64,000 nucleotides of DNA, taken from positions 248,001-312,000 of the forward strand of contig CAWCGJ010000025.1 of the NCBI GenBank assembly GCA_963795055.1, read 5' to 3'. This DNA is from JASHPR01 sp963795055 (GTDB lineage Bacteria; Actinomycetota; Actinomycetes; Streptosporangiales; Streptosporangiaceae). Shown here in pieces: positions 26,434 to 36,450 of the stretch (position 1 is the first letter of the stretch; each line of letters starts with the position of its first letter). The notes beneath the pieces were generated by a model. The model did no database searches. It was not told where the DNA came from and was given only the letters and a program-made list of their open reading frames with translations. Position numbers and translations under genes: made by a program.

Positions 26434-27789
26434 CTAGCCGGCACCACGGTGCACGATACGCAGGACCTGATCGCGGACGTCGATCAGGGTCGCGTCGTCC
26501 GGCGCTTCGACGTTGAGCCTGAGCAGCGGCTCGGTGTTCGACGGGCGCAGGTTGAACCACCAGCCGTCGCGCGCGACGGTCAGCCCGTCGAGTTCGTCCA
26601 TCCGGACGCCATCGGTGCCCGCGAAGGCCGCCCGGACCTGCTGCGTGACCGCCTGCTGGTCGCGGACCTCGCTGTTGATCTCGCCCGACGACCGGTACCT
26701 GGCGTACGCCGACAGGAGCGAGGACAGCGGGCCGGCCTGCGATCCGAGCGCGGCGAGCACGTGCAACGCGGCCAGCATGCCCGAGTCGGCGCACCAGAAG
26801 TCGCGGAAGTAGAAATGCCCGGAATGCTCGCCGCCGAAGATCGCCCCCGTCGCGGCCATCTCCGCCTTGATGAAGGAGTGCCCGACTCGCGTCCGCACCG
26901 GAGTGCCGCCGTGGGCGGACACGATCTCGGGAACGGCCTGCGAGGTGATCAGGTTATGGATGACGGTGGCGCCGGGCTCCCTGGCGAGCTCGGCCACCGC
27001 GATCAGCGCGGTCAGCACGGAGGGCGAGACGATCTCGCCCCGCTCGTCGACCACGAAGCAGCGGTCGGCGTCGCCGTCGAAGGCCAGGCCGATGTCCGCC
27101 CCGGAGCTGACGACGGCCCGCTGCAGGTCGGCCAGATTCTTCGGCTCGATCGGGTTCGCCTCGTGGTTGGGGAACGTGCCGTCCAGCTCGAAGTAGAGCG
27201 GCACCAGGTCGATCGGCAGCCCCTCGAACACCTTCGGCACCGTGTGCCCCGCCATGCCGTTCCCCGCGTCCACGGCCACCGTGAGCGGGCGCATGCCGGA
27301 CAGGTCCACCAGGGTCTTGAGGTGGGCCGCGTAGCCGGACAGCAGGTCGCGCGGCGCGATGGTCCCGGGCGCGCCCGGCCCGGCCGGCACGCCGCTTTCG
27401 GCCATCGCGCGCAGTTCCGCCAGACCCGTATCGGAGCTGACCGGCTTCGCGCCCTCGCGGCAGAGCTTGATGCCGTTGTACTTGGCCGGGTTGTGGCTGG
27501 CCGTGATCATCGCGCCCGGGATGCCGAGGCTGCCGCTCGCGTAATAGAGCATGTCGGTCGAGCCCAGCCCGCCGGACACCACGTCGGCTCCCTGGGAGGC
27601 CGCGCCCAGCCCGAAGGCGTCGGCCAGCGGCCCGGAAGAGGTGCGCATGTCGTGCACGGTCACCAGGGCCGGCGCGCCGGTCAGCCGCGCGAAGGCCGCG
27701 CCGACCGCCTCCGCCACGCCCTCGTCGAGCTCGTCGGGCACCGTTCCGCGGATGTCGTATGCCTTGAAGATCTTCGCGTACTCGGCCAC
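26434..27789 (-). CDS. manB: Phosphomannomutase/phosphoglucomutase
   Basis: Interconverts hexose 6- and 1-phosphates and supplies mannose-1-phosphate for GDP-mannose and envelope glycans. The phosphoserine is Ser98 in ITASHNPAKYNG; the Mg loop DGDADR is at 238-243; GGEHSGH carries the sugar-binding Glu/Ser, and RPSNTEPLLR binds the phosphate. Start GTG 27789 has GGGAGG nine bases upstream; a longer frame to 28248 is an artefact overlapping DUF3499. It matches Rv3257c in position, next to the Rv3258c homologue. Confidence 0.94.
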   Translation of the reverse strand: MAEYAKIFKAYDIRGTVPDELDEGVAEAVGAAFARLTGAPALVTVHDMRTSSGPLADAFGLGAASQGADVVSGGLGSTDMLYYASGSLGIPGAMITASHNPAKYNGIKLCREGAKPVSSDTGLAELRAMAESGVPAGPGAPGTIAPRDLLSGYAAHLKTLVDLSGMRPLTVAVDAGNGMAGHTVPKVFEGLPIDLVPLYFELDGTFPNHEANPIEPKNLADLQRAVVSSGADIGLAFDGDADRCFVVDERGEIVSPSVLTALIAVAELAREPGATVIHNLITSQAVPEIVSAHGGTPVRTRVGHSFIKAEMAATGAIFGGEHSGHFYFRDFWCADSGMLAALHVLAALGSQAGPLSSLLSAYARYRSSGEINSEVRDQQAVTQQVRAAFAGTDGVRMDELDGLTVARDGWWFNLRPSNTEPLLRLNVEAPDDATLIDVRDQVLRIVHRGAG

Positions 27790-27914
27790 TAAAGGTTGCC
27801 TCCCGCGGTTGCTGCTCGGGGTCAAGCACGGGCCGTCCTGGTCACGACGCGCCCGGCCGCGATAGATGGACACCGAGCCTACCGGGCACGCCGCCGCGGC
27901 GGAGCCACGCCGGC

Positions 27915-28277
27915 CTAGCGCGTCCCGCTGTCTTGCGGTGCAGAACGCAGCACGCGGAGATGGCCGCGCCGGCCGACCTCGACCCCCTGGCCGACCGGCT
28001 CGCCGGGCGTGTGCGGTGCCGTCGCCTCCATCACCGCGTTGGCCAGCGCCTCCAGATCGTCCTCCTGCTCCTCGGCCGGGCCGTCCGGGAGCCGGACCAC
28101 CTCCCAGCCGATGGGCACGGTCATCCGGTCGGCATGGGAAGCGCACAGGTCGTAACAGTGCGGTTCCACGTAGGCGGCGAGCGGGCCGAGAACCGCCGTG
28201 GAGTCGCGGTAGACGTAGGTGAGCGTGTGCACGGCAGCCTGCTTGCACGCGGGCCTGCTGCAGCGACGAGAACTCAA
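27915..28277 (-). CDS. DUF3499 zinc-ribbon-like protein
   Basis: A 120-residue member of the actinobacterial DUF3499 family (Rv3258c). Signature: RRCSRPACKQAAVHTLTYVYRDSTAVLGPL, then EPHCYDLCASHADRM, giving two Cys pairs plus His that probably bind zinc. The C-terminal 50 residues are acidic and variable. Start TTG 28277 is preceded by GGGAGG. The function is unknown. It is always close to manB and whiB2-like genes. Confidence 0.88.
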   Translation of the reverse strand: MSSRRCSRPACKQAAVHTLTYVYRDSTAVLGPLAAYVEPHCYDLCASHADRMTVPIGWEVVRLPDGPAEEQEDDLEALANAVMEATAPHTPGEPVGQGVEVGRRGHLRVLRSAPQDSGTR

Positions 28278-28465
28278 CGTCCCGCCTCCCTCACGACCGC
28301 GCCGACGGCGGGCGAACGCCTCCCGCGGCAGGCAGGCTCGCGTAGGGCGCTCACAACGGCTGACGGTATCGACCCGCGGGCGGTAACGCCATCACCTGGG
28401 GCACTCGGCGCGATCGTGTCTCGAGTGCCTCCCACGGCCGGGCGGCCCGGATACGCTCGGTACCT

Positions 28466-28947
28466 GTGGACGATCGCAGCGGCCAGGCTCCCGGAGGCCG
28501 GCCGCCGGCGCGGATCAGGCGGCGGGACTCTCGCGGCCGGGGCCTGCGCGGCACGCTCACCCCGCAGGATGTGCCGCTGTACCGCAGCCGCGCGCAGCGC
28601 TTCGACGACCTGGTGCTCGAGGCCGTTGCTCAGCTCGAACCGCGCTGGGAGGCGGAGCTGTCCGGCGTTGAGTTCGCGGTCGAGGAGATCCCTGCCGCTG
28701 ACCTGCCTGACGACGAGCCGGATCCGGTGCCGCTGGCCCGGCTCGACCCCGGCTCGCCGGGGCCGGCGACCCGCAGCATCCCGCCCGGCCCGCTCGCATC
28801 GTGCTCTACCGGCGCCCCCTGATGGCCCGCGCCGACGACGAGGACGACCTCGGCGAGCTGGTGCTGGACGTGATCGTCGAGGAGTTCGCCCGGCTGCTCG
28901 GCCTTGACCCGCAGGCGGTCGACCCGGGCTACCCGGACGAGGACTGA
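28466..28947 (+). CDS. Metallopeptidase-fold family protein, Rv3259-like (apparent frameshift)
   Basis: Homologous in layout to the DUF1025/zincin-like family. The first frame carries RRRDSRGRGLRGTL, VPLYRSRAQRFDDLVLEAV and VEFAVEEIP; the second, ending TGA 28947, carries RIVLYRRPL and EDDLGELVLDVIVEEFARLLGLDP. They join if one G is restored in the GGGG run 28759-28762. Where relatives with zincin activity have HExxH, this reads VIVEEFARLLG, so zinc-protease activity is unlikely. The start at 28466 (GTG) is tentative. It is divergent from DUF3499 with a 188-bp spacer. Confidence 0.8.
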
Positions 28948-28989
28948 GCGGGGGTTCCGGGGGTCGTCCCCCGGGCCAGCACTGAACCG

Positions 28990-30503
28990 TCAGGGCAGCG
29001 CGGTCGTCACCGAGTTGTGCACGGCCGGAAGCGGAACCCAGGTCAGCGAGCTGGTCACGGGGAGGATGGACCGCACCGCACCGCCCTGGGTGACCACCCG
29101 CCCGGCGTAGACCGGGCCCGAGCCGGCCAGCGGGGTGATCACGACCGCGAACGGCGACGGCCGGCCTCGCGCGGCACGGCCAGCGTGAGGACCGCGGTGT
29201 GCCCGGCCGCCAGAACCACCGTGCGGGCGGGCACGCTGGCCTGGCCCGCGGCCGTCAGTTCGGTCACGCTGACCTGGGCCGCGGCCTGAGGGGCCGAAAG
29301 CACCACCGTGGAGGTACCGCCCGAGCCGGCCGGGTTGCCCGCGATCACGCCCTGCTCCTGCACCGGCGTGGCGGCGGCGGTGAACGCGCCCGGCGCCCCG
29401 GGCGCCCCGCCCGGGACGCTCATGGAGACGGTCACCGGCACGCCGGACGAGACCTGGATCGCGGCCGGGATCCCGGCCAGCGAGGGCAGCGCCAGCGCGA
29501 CCGCCGACCCGCCCGGGAGGTCGATCCCGTTGCCGCCCGTCGGCTGGTACGAGCCTCTGGCGGTAATCGCGGTCACCTTGACCTGCGCGTTGGTCGCGCC
29601 GGGCACCGCGATGTAGAGCTCCCGTCCTCCGGGCGTGCCCGGCAGGCCCGGCAGCACCTGGCTCGTCGCCGGGGCCTGGGCCGCGGGCAGCCAGGCGCCG
29701 GGCTGGCTGCTGCCTGAGGTCTCCAGGACCGCGGCGACGACACGGCCGACGCTGGTGGTCACGTTCAGGGCGGCCACCCGGGACCCGTGCAGCAGCCGGG
29801 CCAGGGACTGGACGACGAGCCCGTGCGGCGGGACCCCGATCCCGGCGTCGGTGCTGCCCAGAACCGGGCCGCTGTCGGTGAGGATCTGGACCGTCGCGTC
29901 GGCCGCCTGGCTGTCGGTGTTCATCAGGTAGAGCTGGATATCGGCGACCGATTTCTGTCCCGGGCCGACGAACCAGAAATCGGTGCCCGGGCTCTGGCAC
30001 TGCGCGGTGGCCAGCCCTCCGGCGCTCGTCTGCTCGGCTTCGAGCCCGCGCGCCATGGCGCCGCTGGCCTGGATCATCACGCCGCCTCGCGCGGGGCCCG
30101 TGGGCACCGAAGCGCTGGCCTGCGCCGCGAACTGCTGGGACAGGCCATGACTCAGGGCAGGGGCCGGGGCCACGTCCACCAGCGACAGCTGGCCGGGCTG
30201 GGTGAGAACGTGCAGCGGGGCGGGCGGGACCGTGGCGCTTACGGGGGACAGGCGGGTCACCTCAGCCTGGCCGGAGCCCGACGACGCCGCGGCCAGCGCG
30301 AGCCCGGACGCGGTGGCACCCGTTGACCCGGGCGCCGGGCAGGCGCGCAACGCCGCGGACACGGTGGCCCGCGCCGGACCGGGCTTCTGCGGGCCGGCGG
30401 CCAGGGCCGCCGGGTGGCTGGCGCTGGCCAGCCCGAATACCGCGGCCAGGGCTATGACCACCAGCAGCGCCAGCACGTACTTGTTCGCGACGAAGCGCCT
30501 CAC
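28990..30503 (-). CDS. DUF5719-family secreted/membrane-anchored protein (apparent frameshift)
   Basis: Envelope protein of the DUF5719 family, which usually follows the large family-2 glycosyltransferase in actinobacteria. GTG 30503 overlaps the upstream TGA (GTGA). An N-terminal membrane helix (about 7-28) leads into an extracellular, Ala/Ser/Thr/Gly-rich domain of beta-strand character, with CQSPGTDFWFVGPG as a recognisable block. Near 29157-29162 one base appears missing: after LAVPREAG the frame ends early, while the next frame continues SPFAVVITPLAGSGPVYAGRV and ends at 28990. The function is unknown; genetic linkage suggests a role in cell-surface glycan assembly. Confidence 0.78.
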
Positions 30504-33500
30504 CAGGCGTCCCCTCCGGAATCATGTTCCGGGACCGGCCACCGGGCTGACTCGTCATCTTCGGGTGGCCCGGGCCGCCGGTGGCGGCGGCCGCCGGGCG
30601 GCGGCAGCGGATCGAGGCTGTCACCGCGCCGGTCCGGCCAGCCGGACGGCTGCGGGGCCCCAGGCCAGCCGGATGGCGGGGCCGACTCAGGCCAGCTGGA
30701 CGGCGGCGGCGCGGGCCAGCCATCCTGCTCCCCGGACGGCCAGGACGTCCCGGGACCCGGGGGGCCATCCGCCGGGTCCGCCTCGCGCCACGGCATCCCG
30801 GCACCCGATGGCCCGGCCCCGGGCCACGGCGCCCCGGCACCCGCGAGCTCATCGTCGGCCGGCTCGTCTCCCGGCCACGGCGCCCCGGCACCCGCGAGCT
30901 CATCGTCGGCCGGCTCGTCTCCCGGCCACGGCGCCCCGGCACCCGACGGTTCCGCCTCGGGCCACGACCGGCCCGCGCCCGCCGGCTCGTCATCTCCCGG
31001 CCATGGCGCTCCCGCGCCCGGCTTGTCGTCGGACCACGTCGGCCCCACGACCGCGGACTGGTCATCCCCCGGCCACGATGCTCCGCCATCCTCGGGCTCG
31101 TCGGCCTCCGGCCACGGTGCCTGCGAACCCGCCGCGCCGTCCTCCGGCGTCACCCCCGGCCACGACACGCGAGCCCGTGGGCCGCCGGCCTGCGCCCCCC
31201 GCTGAGGTATCCGCGGCCACGGGCCGCCGCCGAGTGGCCGGCCGGCCGCGCCGGTCACGGCGCGGGCCTGGTGTGGTATCCCGGTCCCGCCGCGGCCCGC
31301 GCGCCGCCCGCCCGCCGCGGGCGCGAGCCCGGCGCCCGCCGGGCGGTCCGGCGCCCTCGGCCGCCTCGCCGGCCTGGCCCCCGCCCGCCGCCCCCGCTCG
31401 GGCCGGGGCCGGCGCGCTCTGCTCCGCGGCCGTCCGGGACCCGGGCAGGGCCAGCGCGACCACCACCACCACAGCGAGCAACTCCAGGATCAGGATCAGG
31501 TCGCGGCCCGTCTGGTTGTGGCCGATGGCGAGCACGCCCCCGCCCGGGGGCAGCCGGAACGCCTGCGCCCAGCCGCCCGCTGACGAGGCCACGGGGGCCA
31601 GCGGCTTCCCGTTCAGGGTGGCTGCCCACCCGCCGGCCGGCTCGGCCAGCTCGAGCGTCCCGCCTGCCGCGGGGGCCGGCACTCCCGCCATGCCGACCGG
31701 CCCGGACGGCAGGGCCACCACCGTCCCCGTGGATTCCACTACCCGGACCCGGGCCGGCAGCCCGCTCACGCGCCACACGTCAAAGGCCGACGTTGCGCTG
31801 AGCGGCTGCAGGCCCGCGACGCCGTCCAGCAGCCGGGCCAGGTTCTGGTTCACCGGGGCGGGCAGGAGCACGAAGCCGATGTCGAACTGGGCGAGCTGCT
31901 GACCCTGGTCGACCGCCTCGCCGCCATTCGGGGCGACCAGCGCCGCCACGGTGACGCCCAGGGCGCGCTGGGCCGTAGGCACCGGCGCCAGGTCCGCGTC
32001 GCCGAGCGACGGGCTGGCCCCGCGCAGCAGCGCGTAGCTCACCTGGCTGCCGTCCGAGCGCAGCACGAGCGTTCTCAGCTGCAGGTCGCTTTCGGGCGAG
32101 GCGGAGATCACGGCGGGCACGACCGGGCCGGCCACGGGACTCACCGGACCGCGAACGCCGTTCGCCACCCAGGACGCGGCGGCGAGGACCGGTGCCGAGC
32201 AGGCGACGACGGCCAGCACCGCCACCCCCATCCCGCGCAGCGCGCGCGGACCGCCCTTCTGGCCGCCTCCCGGCGTCCCGTCATCGGCCCGGTCGCTGCG
32301 CAGCAGCGCCTCGCCCGCGGTGACGCCAGCGATCAGCAGGCCCATGGCGGCGATCAGCAGGGCCACGCCGGGCCAGGCCGACACCGCGGATCCGCCGGCG
32401 GCCGGCGTGACCATGATGCGGCTGACGGTCACCGCGACCAGCAACCCGGTCAGGGCCACGCCCCAGCCCGCCAGCATGAGGATCCGGCGCCTGCTCAGCA
32501 GCAGCGCGGCCAGGGCCGTGAAGACGATCCCGGCCGTCACCCATACCGCGGGGAGGCCGGGGCCGCCCGGGCTCAGCAGTATCAGGGACCGGGCCGGCAG
32601 GTCACGGGCGGCCAGGCCGGGCTGCTGCAGGCCCACCTCGAGCAGCAGCGCAGAGGGATTCGACGCGACCTGAACCGCCCAGGGCAGGAGCAGCACCGCC
32701 GGCACCACCGCGACGATGGTCAGGTTGCGCCACATGGCGGGCCGGACGGCGATCAGGGCGAGGGCGGCGACCAGGACCACGGCCCAGACCAGCGGGACGA
32801 ACGCGGCGGCGACCGCGATCGTGAGCCCGGTGGCCCAGGCGGCCCGGCGGGCCCGGCGGCCCGGCTGAGTCAGCATCCGCCCGGCCAGCAGGGCGATCAC
32901 CGGCAGCAGTACGAAGACCACGGCGGTGCCGAGCCGGCCCGCGGCGATCGTGCCCGCGGCCACGGGCAGCAGCGCGTACGAGGCCGCTGCCCACACCCGG
33001 ACCGGCGTGGAACGCGTGACCCGCCGTACCGCGAGGAACGCGGTGACGCCGGCCAGCGGCACGCAGCCGAGCAGGATCACGTCAACGGCCAGCCACGGCT
33101 TGCCGCCGAGCACGGTGGCAAGCACGGCGACGATGGCCAGGTACGGGGGCGCGCTGGTGCCGGAGCCGACCCCCACCGGGTGGAAGCCCTGCAGGTACTC
33201 GTGCCAGAGTGCGGCGGCGCCGCCCCAGGCCGGCAGCAGCGCACCGCCGCCGAGCGGTCCCGAGCCGAGCAGCGAGCGCTCGGCGACCAGGGCGACCACG
33301 GTCAGGGCGAGGAACAGCAGCACGCCGGGGTTGGTCAGGATGCGCTGCGCCAGCCCGGTGTCGGTGAGCAGGAAATCGGCCTCGTCGGGGTCGTCGGTCG
33401 CGTGGTGCGAGCCCGCCGTGTCCGCCGGGCCCGACCTGGACAGCGCCGACGCGGCGAACTCCGCGGTCCGCCGCACCGACCGGCCCGGCGGCAGGTCGCC

Positions 33501-34517
33501 GCGCAACCGCCCGTAGGCCTGCCGCCGGCCCAGCGCCCGGCGGCGGCGCAGCGTCAGCAGCCGGAACGGGTGGCCGAACACCGAGCCGACGGCCGCCAGC
33601 TCATCCAGCCCCGCGGCCACGCGCTTGGCGAGCAGGAAGTACAGCGTGCGCAGCAGGGAGATGGTCAGGTTGCCGACCGCCGAGGCGAGCATCGGCAGCG
33701 CGGGGAGGTTCCCGAGCAGGGTCAGCATCGCGTTACGCCGGTCCAGCTGGCGAGGGCGCCGGGCCACCGATATCGGCCGCCGCCGGCGCGCGGAGGCCTC
33801 CACGTGGTACACGATGGCGTCGGTGATCACCCGGACCCGGTAGCCGGCCGCATGTATCCGCCAGCAGAAGTCGACATCTTCCCGGAACAGGGGCATGGCG
33901 GGGTCAAAGCCGCCGACCGAGTCCCAGATGTCGCGCCGGACCAGCATGCCCGCGCTGCCCACGGCCAGGCAATCGCGGTCCCCGTCGTGCTGGCCCTGGT
34001 CCACCTCGCGTGGCTCAATGCCGGTGATCCGGCGGCCCACGGTATCGATGGTCACCCCGGCCTCGAGGATCACCTGGCGGTCGGCCCAGTCCCTGACCTT
34101 GGGGCCGAGCACCGCGGCCGACCGGGTCTCCGCGGCCCCGCGGAGCAACTGCTCCAGGGCGTCGGGAGCGGGCTCGCAGTCGTCGTGCAGCAGCCACACC
34201 CACTCCGCGTGATCCCCTCCCGGGATGCTCGGCGCGCCGGGAACGTTCACGTTCGCCGCGCGGTGCTGCAGCGCGCGCGTGACCGCCGCGCCGTAACCGC
34301 TGCTGCGGTCCATGCCGAACACGGAGCCCTGGCCGAGGAGGCCGACCAGCAGCGAGCCGCTGCGATCCCGGCTGCCGGTGTCGACCGCGACGACGCGCTG
34401 CACCGGCCTGGTCTGATCAAGCAGGGACTGGACGACGCGCGGCAGCCACGCGGCGCCGTCATGCGCGACGATCACCGCGGTTACGACGTGCTGCGAGTAG
34501 GTCTCGTTCGGCGACAA
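30500..34517 (-). CDS. Large family-2 glycosyltransferase with multispan membrane domain (apparent frameshift in tail)
   Basis: N-terminal GT2 domain (about 1-300: VTAVIVAHDGAAWLP, LHDDCEP for the metal/nucleotide Asp, FREDVDFCWRIHAAGYR), then a membrane region of about a dozen helices (about 390-800), and an extracytoplasmic domain. A last helix (about 1040-1060) is followed by a cytoplasmic tail. Start TTG 34517. The main frame degenerates into Arg/Gly-rich sequence after about 31330; another frame ending 30500 reads as an acidic PWPGDD/E-rich tail and overlaps the next gene's start as GTGA. I therefore place the true end at 30500, with one indel in 31200-31330. Its likely job is polymerising or decorating an envelope polysaccharide; the substrate is unknown. 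Confidence 0.85.
30824..30944. repeat. 51-bp in-frame tandem repeat in glycosyltransferase tail
   Basis: Two full copies (30824-30874, 30875-30925) and part of a third. On the minus strand each encodes 17 residues, PWPGDEPADDELAGAGA, so the repeat preserves frame. Related PWPGDD units flank it, suggesting that the tail grew by duplication. Confidence 0.85.
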
Positions 34518-34649
34518 GTGGGGTCCGCTCGCTGTTTAGAAGGCCACCTGCGGGCCGGCGGGAGGGCTTGCGGTCCGGTCATGCGGGGCGGCGGTACCCC
34601 GTGAACAATACGCGAAGGGGGAGTATCAAGACGGCCAGATGCCCTGCTT

Positions 34650-34669
34650 GGCCCCGGGTCTCCGGGGCC
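34650..34669 (-). terminator. GC-rich hairpin downstream of whiB2-like gene
   Basis: ggccccgg, loop gtct, ccggggcc: a perfect 8-bp stem about 50 bases past the whiB2-like stop, without a T-run. Such hairpins commonly terminate transcripts in high-GC actinobacteria; termination is inferred. Confidence 0.5.
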
Positions 34670-34716
34670 CGGCAGGGCTCCGGCCTGCGGCCGTCCGCCC
34701 GGCGTCCTGTCCAGGC

Positions 34717-34998
34717 CTACATGGCCTGACGCTTGAGCCGCCTGCGCTCGCGCTCGGACAGCCCGCCCCAGATGCCGAAGCGCTCGTCATGCTCCAGCGC
34801 GTACTCCAGGCACTCGGCCCGGACCTCGCAGGACCGGCAGACCTTCTTGGCCTCGCGGGTCGAGCCTCCCTTCTCAGGGAAGAACGCCTCCGGATCGGTC
34901 TGCGCGCAGAGCGCGCGATCCTGCCAGCTCAGCTCTTCGGCATCGTCAGCGTCGATGCCGAACCCGTCGTGCATCAGCGAGACGATGACCTCAGCCAC
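34717..34998 (-). CDS. whiB2: WhiB2/WhmD-like iron-sulfur transcription factor
   Basis: A 93-residue WhiB protein: four cluster cysteines C31, C54, C57 and C63 (CRSCEVRAEC), the turn GIWGG at 75-79, and a basic C-terminus RERRRLKRQAM. Start GTG 34998 has GGAGG six bases upstream. The position beside manB/fbiA matches Rv3260c (WhiB2), the division- and septation-related member, so I infer that orthology. It is divergent from fbiA, with 269 bp of shared upstream sequence. Confidence 0.9.
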   Translation of the reverse strand: MAEVIVSLMHDGFGIDADDAEELSWQDRALCAQTDPEAFFPEKGGSTREAKKVCRSCEVRAECLEYALEHDERFGIWGGLSERERRRLKRQAM

Positions 34999-35058
34999 AG
35001 CGCACCTCCAGCCCCCTCCGGTTAACCCCGTCGGCTCGCGCCACGCCCCGGACACGAG

Positions 35059-35080
35059 AATTACACAGTTGAAATTACAC
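35059..35080. promoter_or_regulatory. Direct repeat AATTACAC in the whiB2-fbiA spacer
   Basis: Two copies of aattacac (35059-35066, 35073-35080), 14 bp apart, in the most AT-rich part of a very GC-rich region, about 60 bp upstream of the whiB2-like start. It could be an operator for a dimeric regulator or part of the promoter. Binding is inferred only. Confidence 0.4.
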
Positions 35081-35267
35081 CCGCGTGTCTTGCACTAAGT
35101 CAAGGGGGATACGTGATAATGACCACTTTCGATGGCTGGCGGCGGCCGCGCGGCGCGCCCGCTGCCGCGTGTTTTCCGGGGGTATGCGGGGGGGTCGGAG
35201 CCCCCGCCGGCGCGGTTTCCGGGGGGCTCGCGGGAGGCCGGCTCCGGCCAGTTGCGAGACTTCCGGC

Positions 35268-36318
35268 ATGCGCATCACCGTTCTGGCCGGCGGCGTGGGC
35301 GGCGCCCGCTTCCTGCGCGGCCTGAAGGCCGCCGCGCCCGAGGCCGAGATCACGGTCATCGGCAACACCGGCGACGACATCAGCCTGTTCGGCCTGCACG
35401 TGAGCCCCGACCTGGACACCGTCATGTACACGCTGGGCGGGGGGATCAGCGAGGAGCAAGGCTGGGGACGCGCCGACGAGACGTTCACCGTGCTGCACGA
35501 GCTCGCCGCCTACGGCGCGGGACCGGGCTGGTTCAGCCTCGGCGACCGTGACTTCGCCACGCATATCGCGCGGACCAGCATGCTGCGGGAGGGCCGCCCG
35601 CTGTCCGCGGCCACCAGGGCGCTGAGCGAGCGGTGGCAGCCCGGAGTCGTCCTGCTGCCGATGACCGACGACCGGGTCGAGACCCACGTGACGCTGGCCA
35701 CGGGCGGGGAAGACGGAGAGGGCGGGGAAGACGCGAGAGGGCGGGGAAGGCGGAGAGGGCGGGGAAGACGGAGAGGGCGGGGAAGACGGAGAGTACGGGG
35801 ACGCGGCCCGCCGGACCGTGCACTTCCAGGAGTGGTGGGTCCGGATGCACGCCGCGGTCCCGGCCGCCGCGATCACGTTCACCGGGGCCGAGACGGCGGC
35901 GCCGGCGCCGGGAGTGCTGGACGCGATCGCCGCCGCGGACTGCGTGCTGTTCCCGCCGTCCAACCCGGTGGTCAGCGTCGGGGCCATCCTCGCGGTCCCC
36001 GGGATCGCCGACGCGGTGCGCGCCCAGACCGTGGTGGGAGTCTCGCCGATCATCGGGGGGGCGCCGGTGCGCGGCATGGCCGACGCGTGCCTGGCCGCGA
36101 TCGGCGTGGAGACGACCGCCACCGCGGTCGCCGCGCACTACGGGGCCGGGCTGCTCGACGGCTGGCTGGTCGACGACCAGGACAAGGCGGCGGCCGACGA
36201 CCCACGGCTAGCCGGGATCGCGGTCCGGGCGCTTCCCCTCTACATGACGGATCTGGCCGCGTCCGCCGAGATCGCCCGGGCCGCCCTGTCCCTCGCTACG
36301 GAGTTGGCCCATGAGTGA
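35268..36318 (+). CDS. fbiA: FbiA/CofD, phospholactate transferase of F420 synthesis (apparent frameshift in tandem repeat)
   Basis: Transfers a phospholactate/phosphoenolpyruvate moiety to Fo to make (dehydro-)F420-0. ATG 35268 opens MRITVLAGGVGGARFLRGL with the GGVGGA nucleotide loop, then IGNTGDD and DTVMYTLGG. At 35703-35793 lie five copies of an 18-bp GEDGEG-coding repeat; the second copy is 19 bp long, which breaks the frame near 35733. The other frame continues YGDAARRTVHFQEWWVRM, then FPPSNPVVSVGAIL, and ends TGA 36318. Without the extra base the protein is intact at about 350 residues. The GEDGEG insert is not typical of the family. fbiB follows after the dispersed repeat copy B. Confidence 0.9.
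35703..35793 (+). repeat. 18-bp tandem repeat inside fbiA, five copies, one with an extra base
   Basis: The unit ggcggggaagacggagag occurs five times: 35703-35720, 35721-35739 (19 bp, extra c), 35740-35757, 35758-35775 and 35776-35793. In frame it encodes GEDGEG; the 19-bp copy shifts the frame by one. Confidence 0.92.
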
Positions 36319-36354
36319 GCCGGTGGTTTTCCGGCGAGCGATGAGCGAGCTGGA

Positions 36355-36450
36355 GGGGCGCGGTGCCGTCTGGACTGAGGAGCGAGGGAGCCTGCGACCG
36401 AGCGACGAGGGAAGGCGGCGCCTCAAAGCGCCCCGGAAGCGAGCGGGAAA
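36355..36450 (+). repeat. Dispersed intergenic repeat, copy B
   Basis: Shares tggactgaggagcgag, gagcgacgagggaaggcg, and cctcaaagcgccccgga, and ends gagcgggaaa directly before the fbiB ATG. It therefore supplies the fbiB translation-initiation region; gagcggg is the only purine-rich stretch at ribosome-site distance. Confidence 0.8.
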
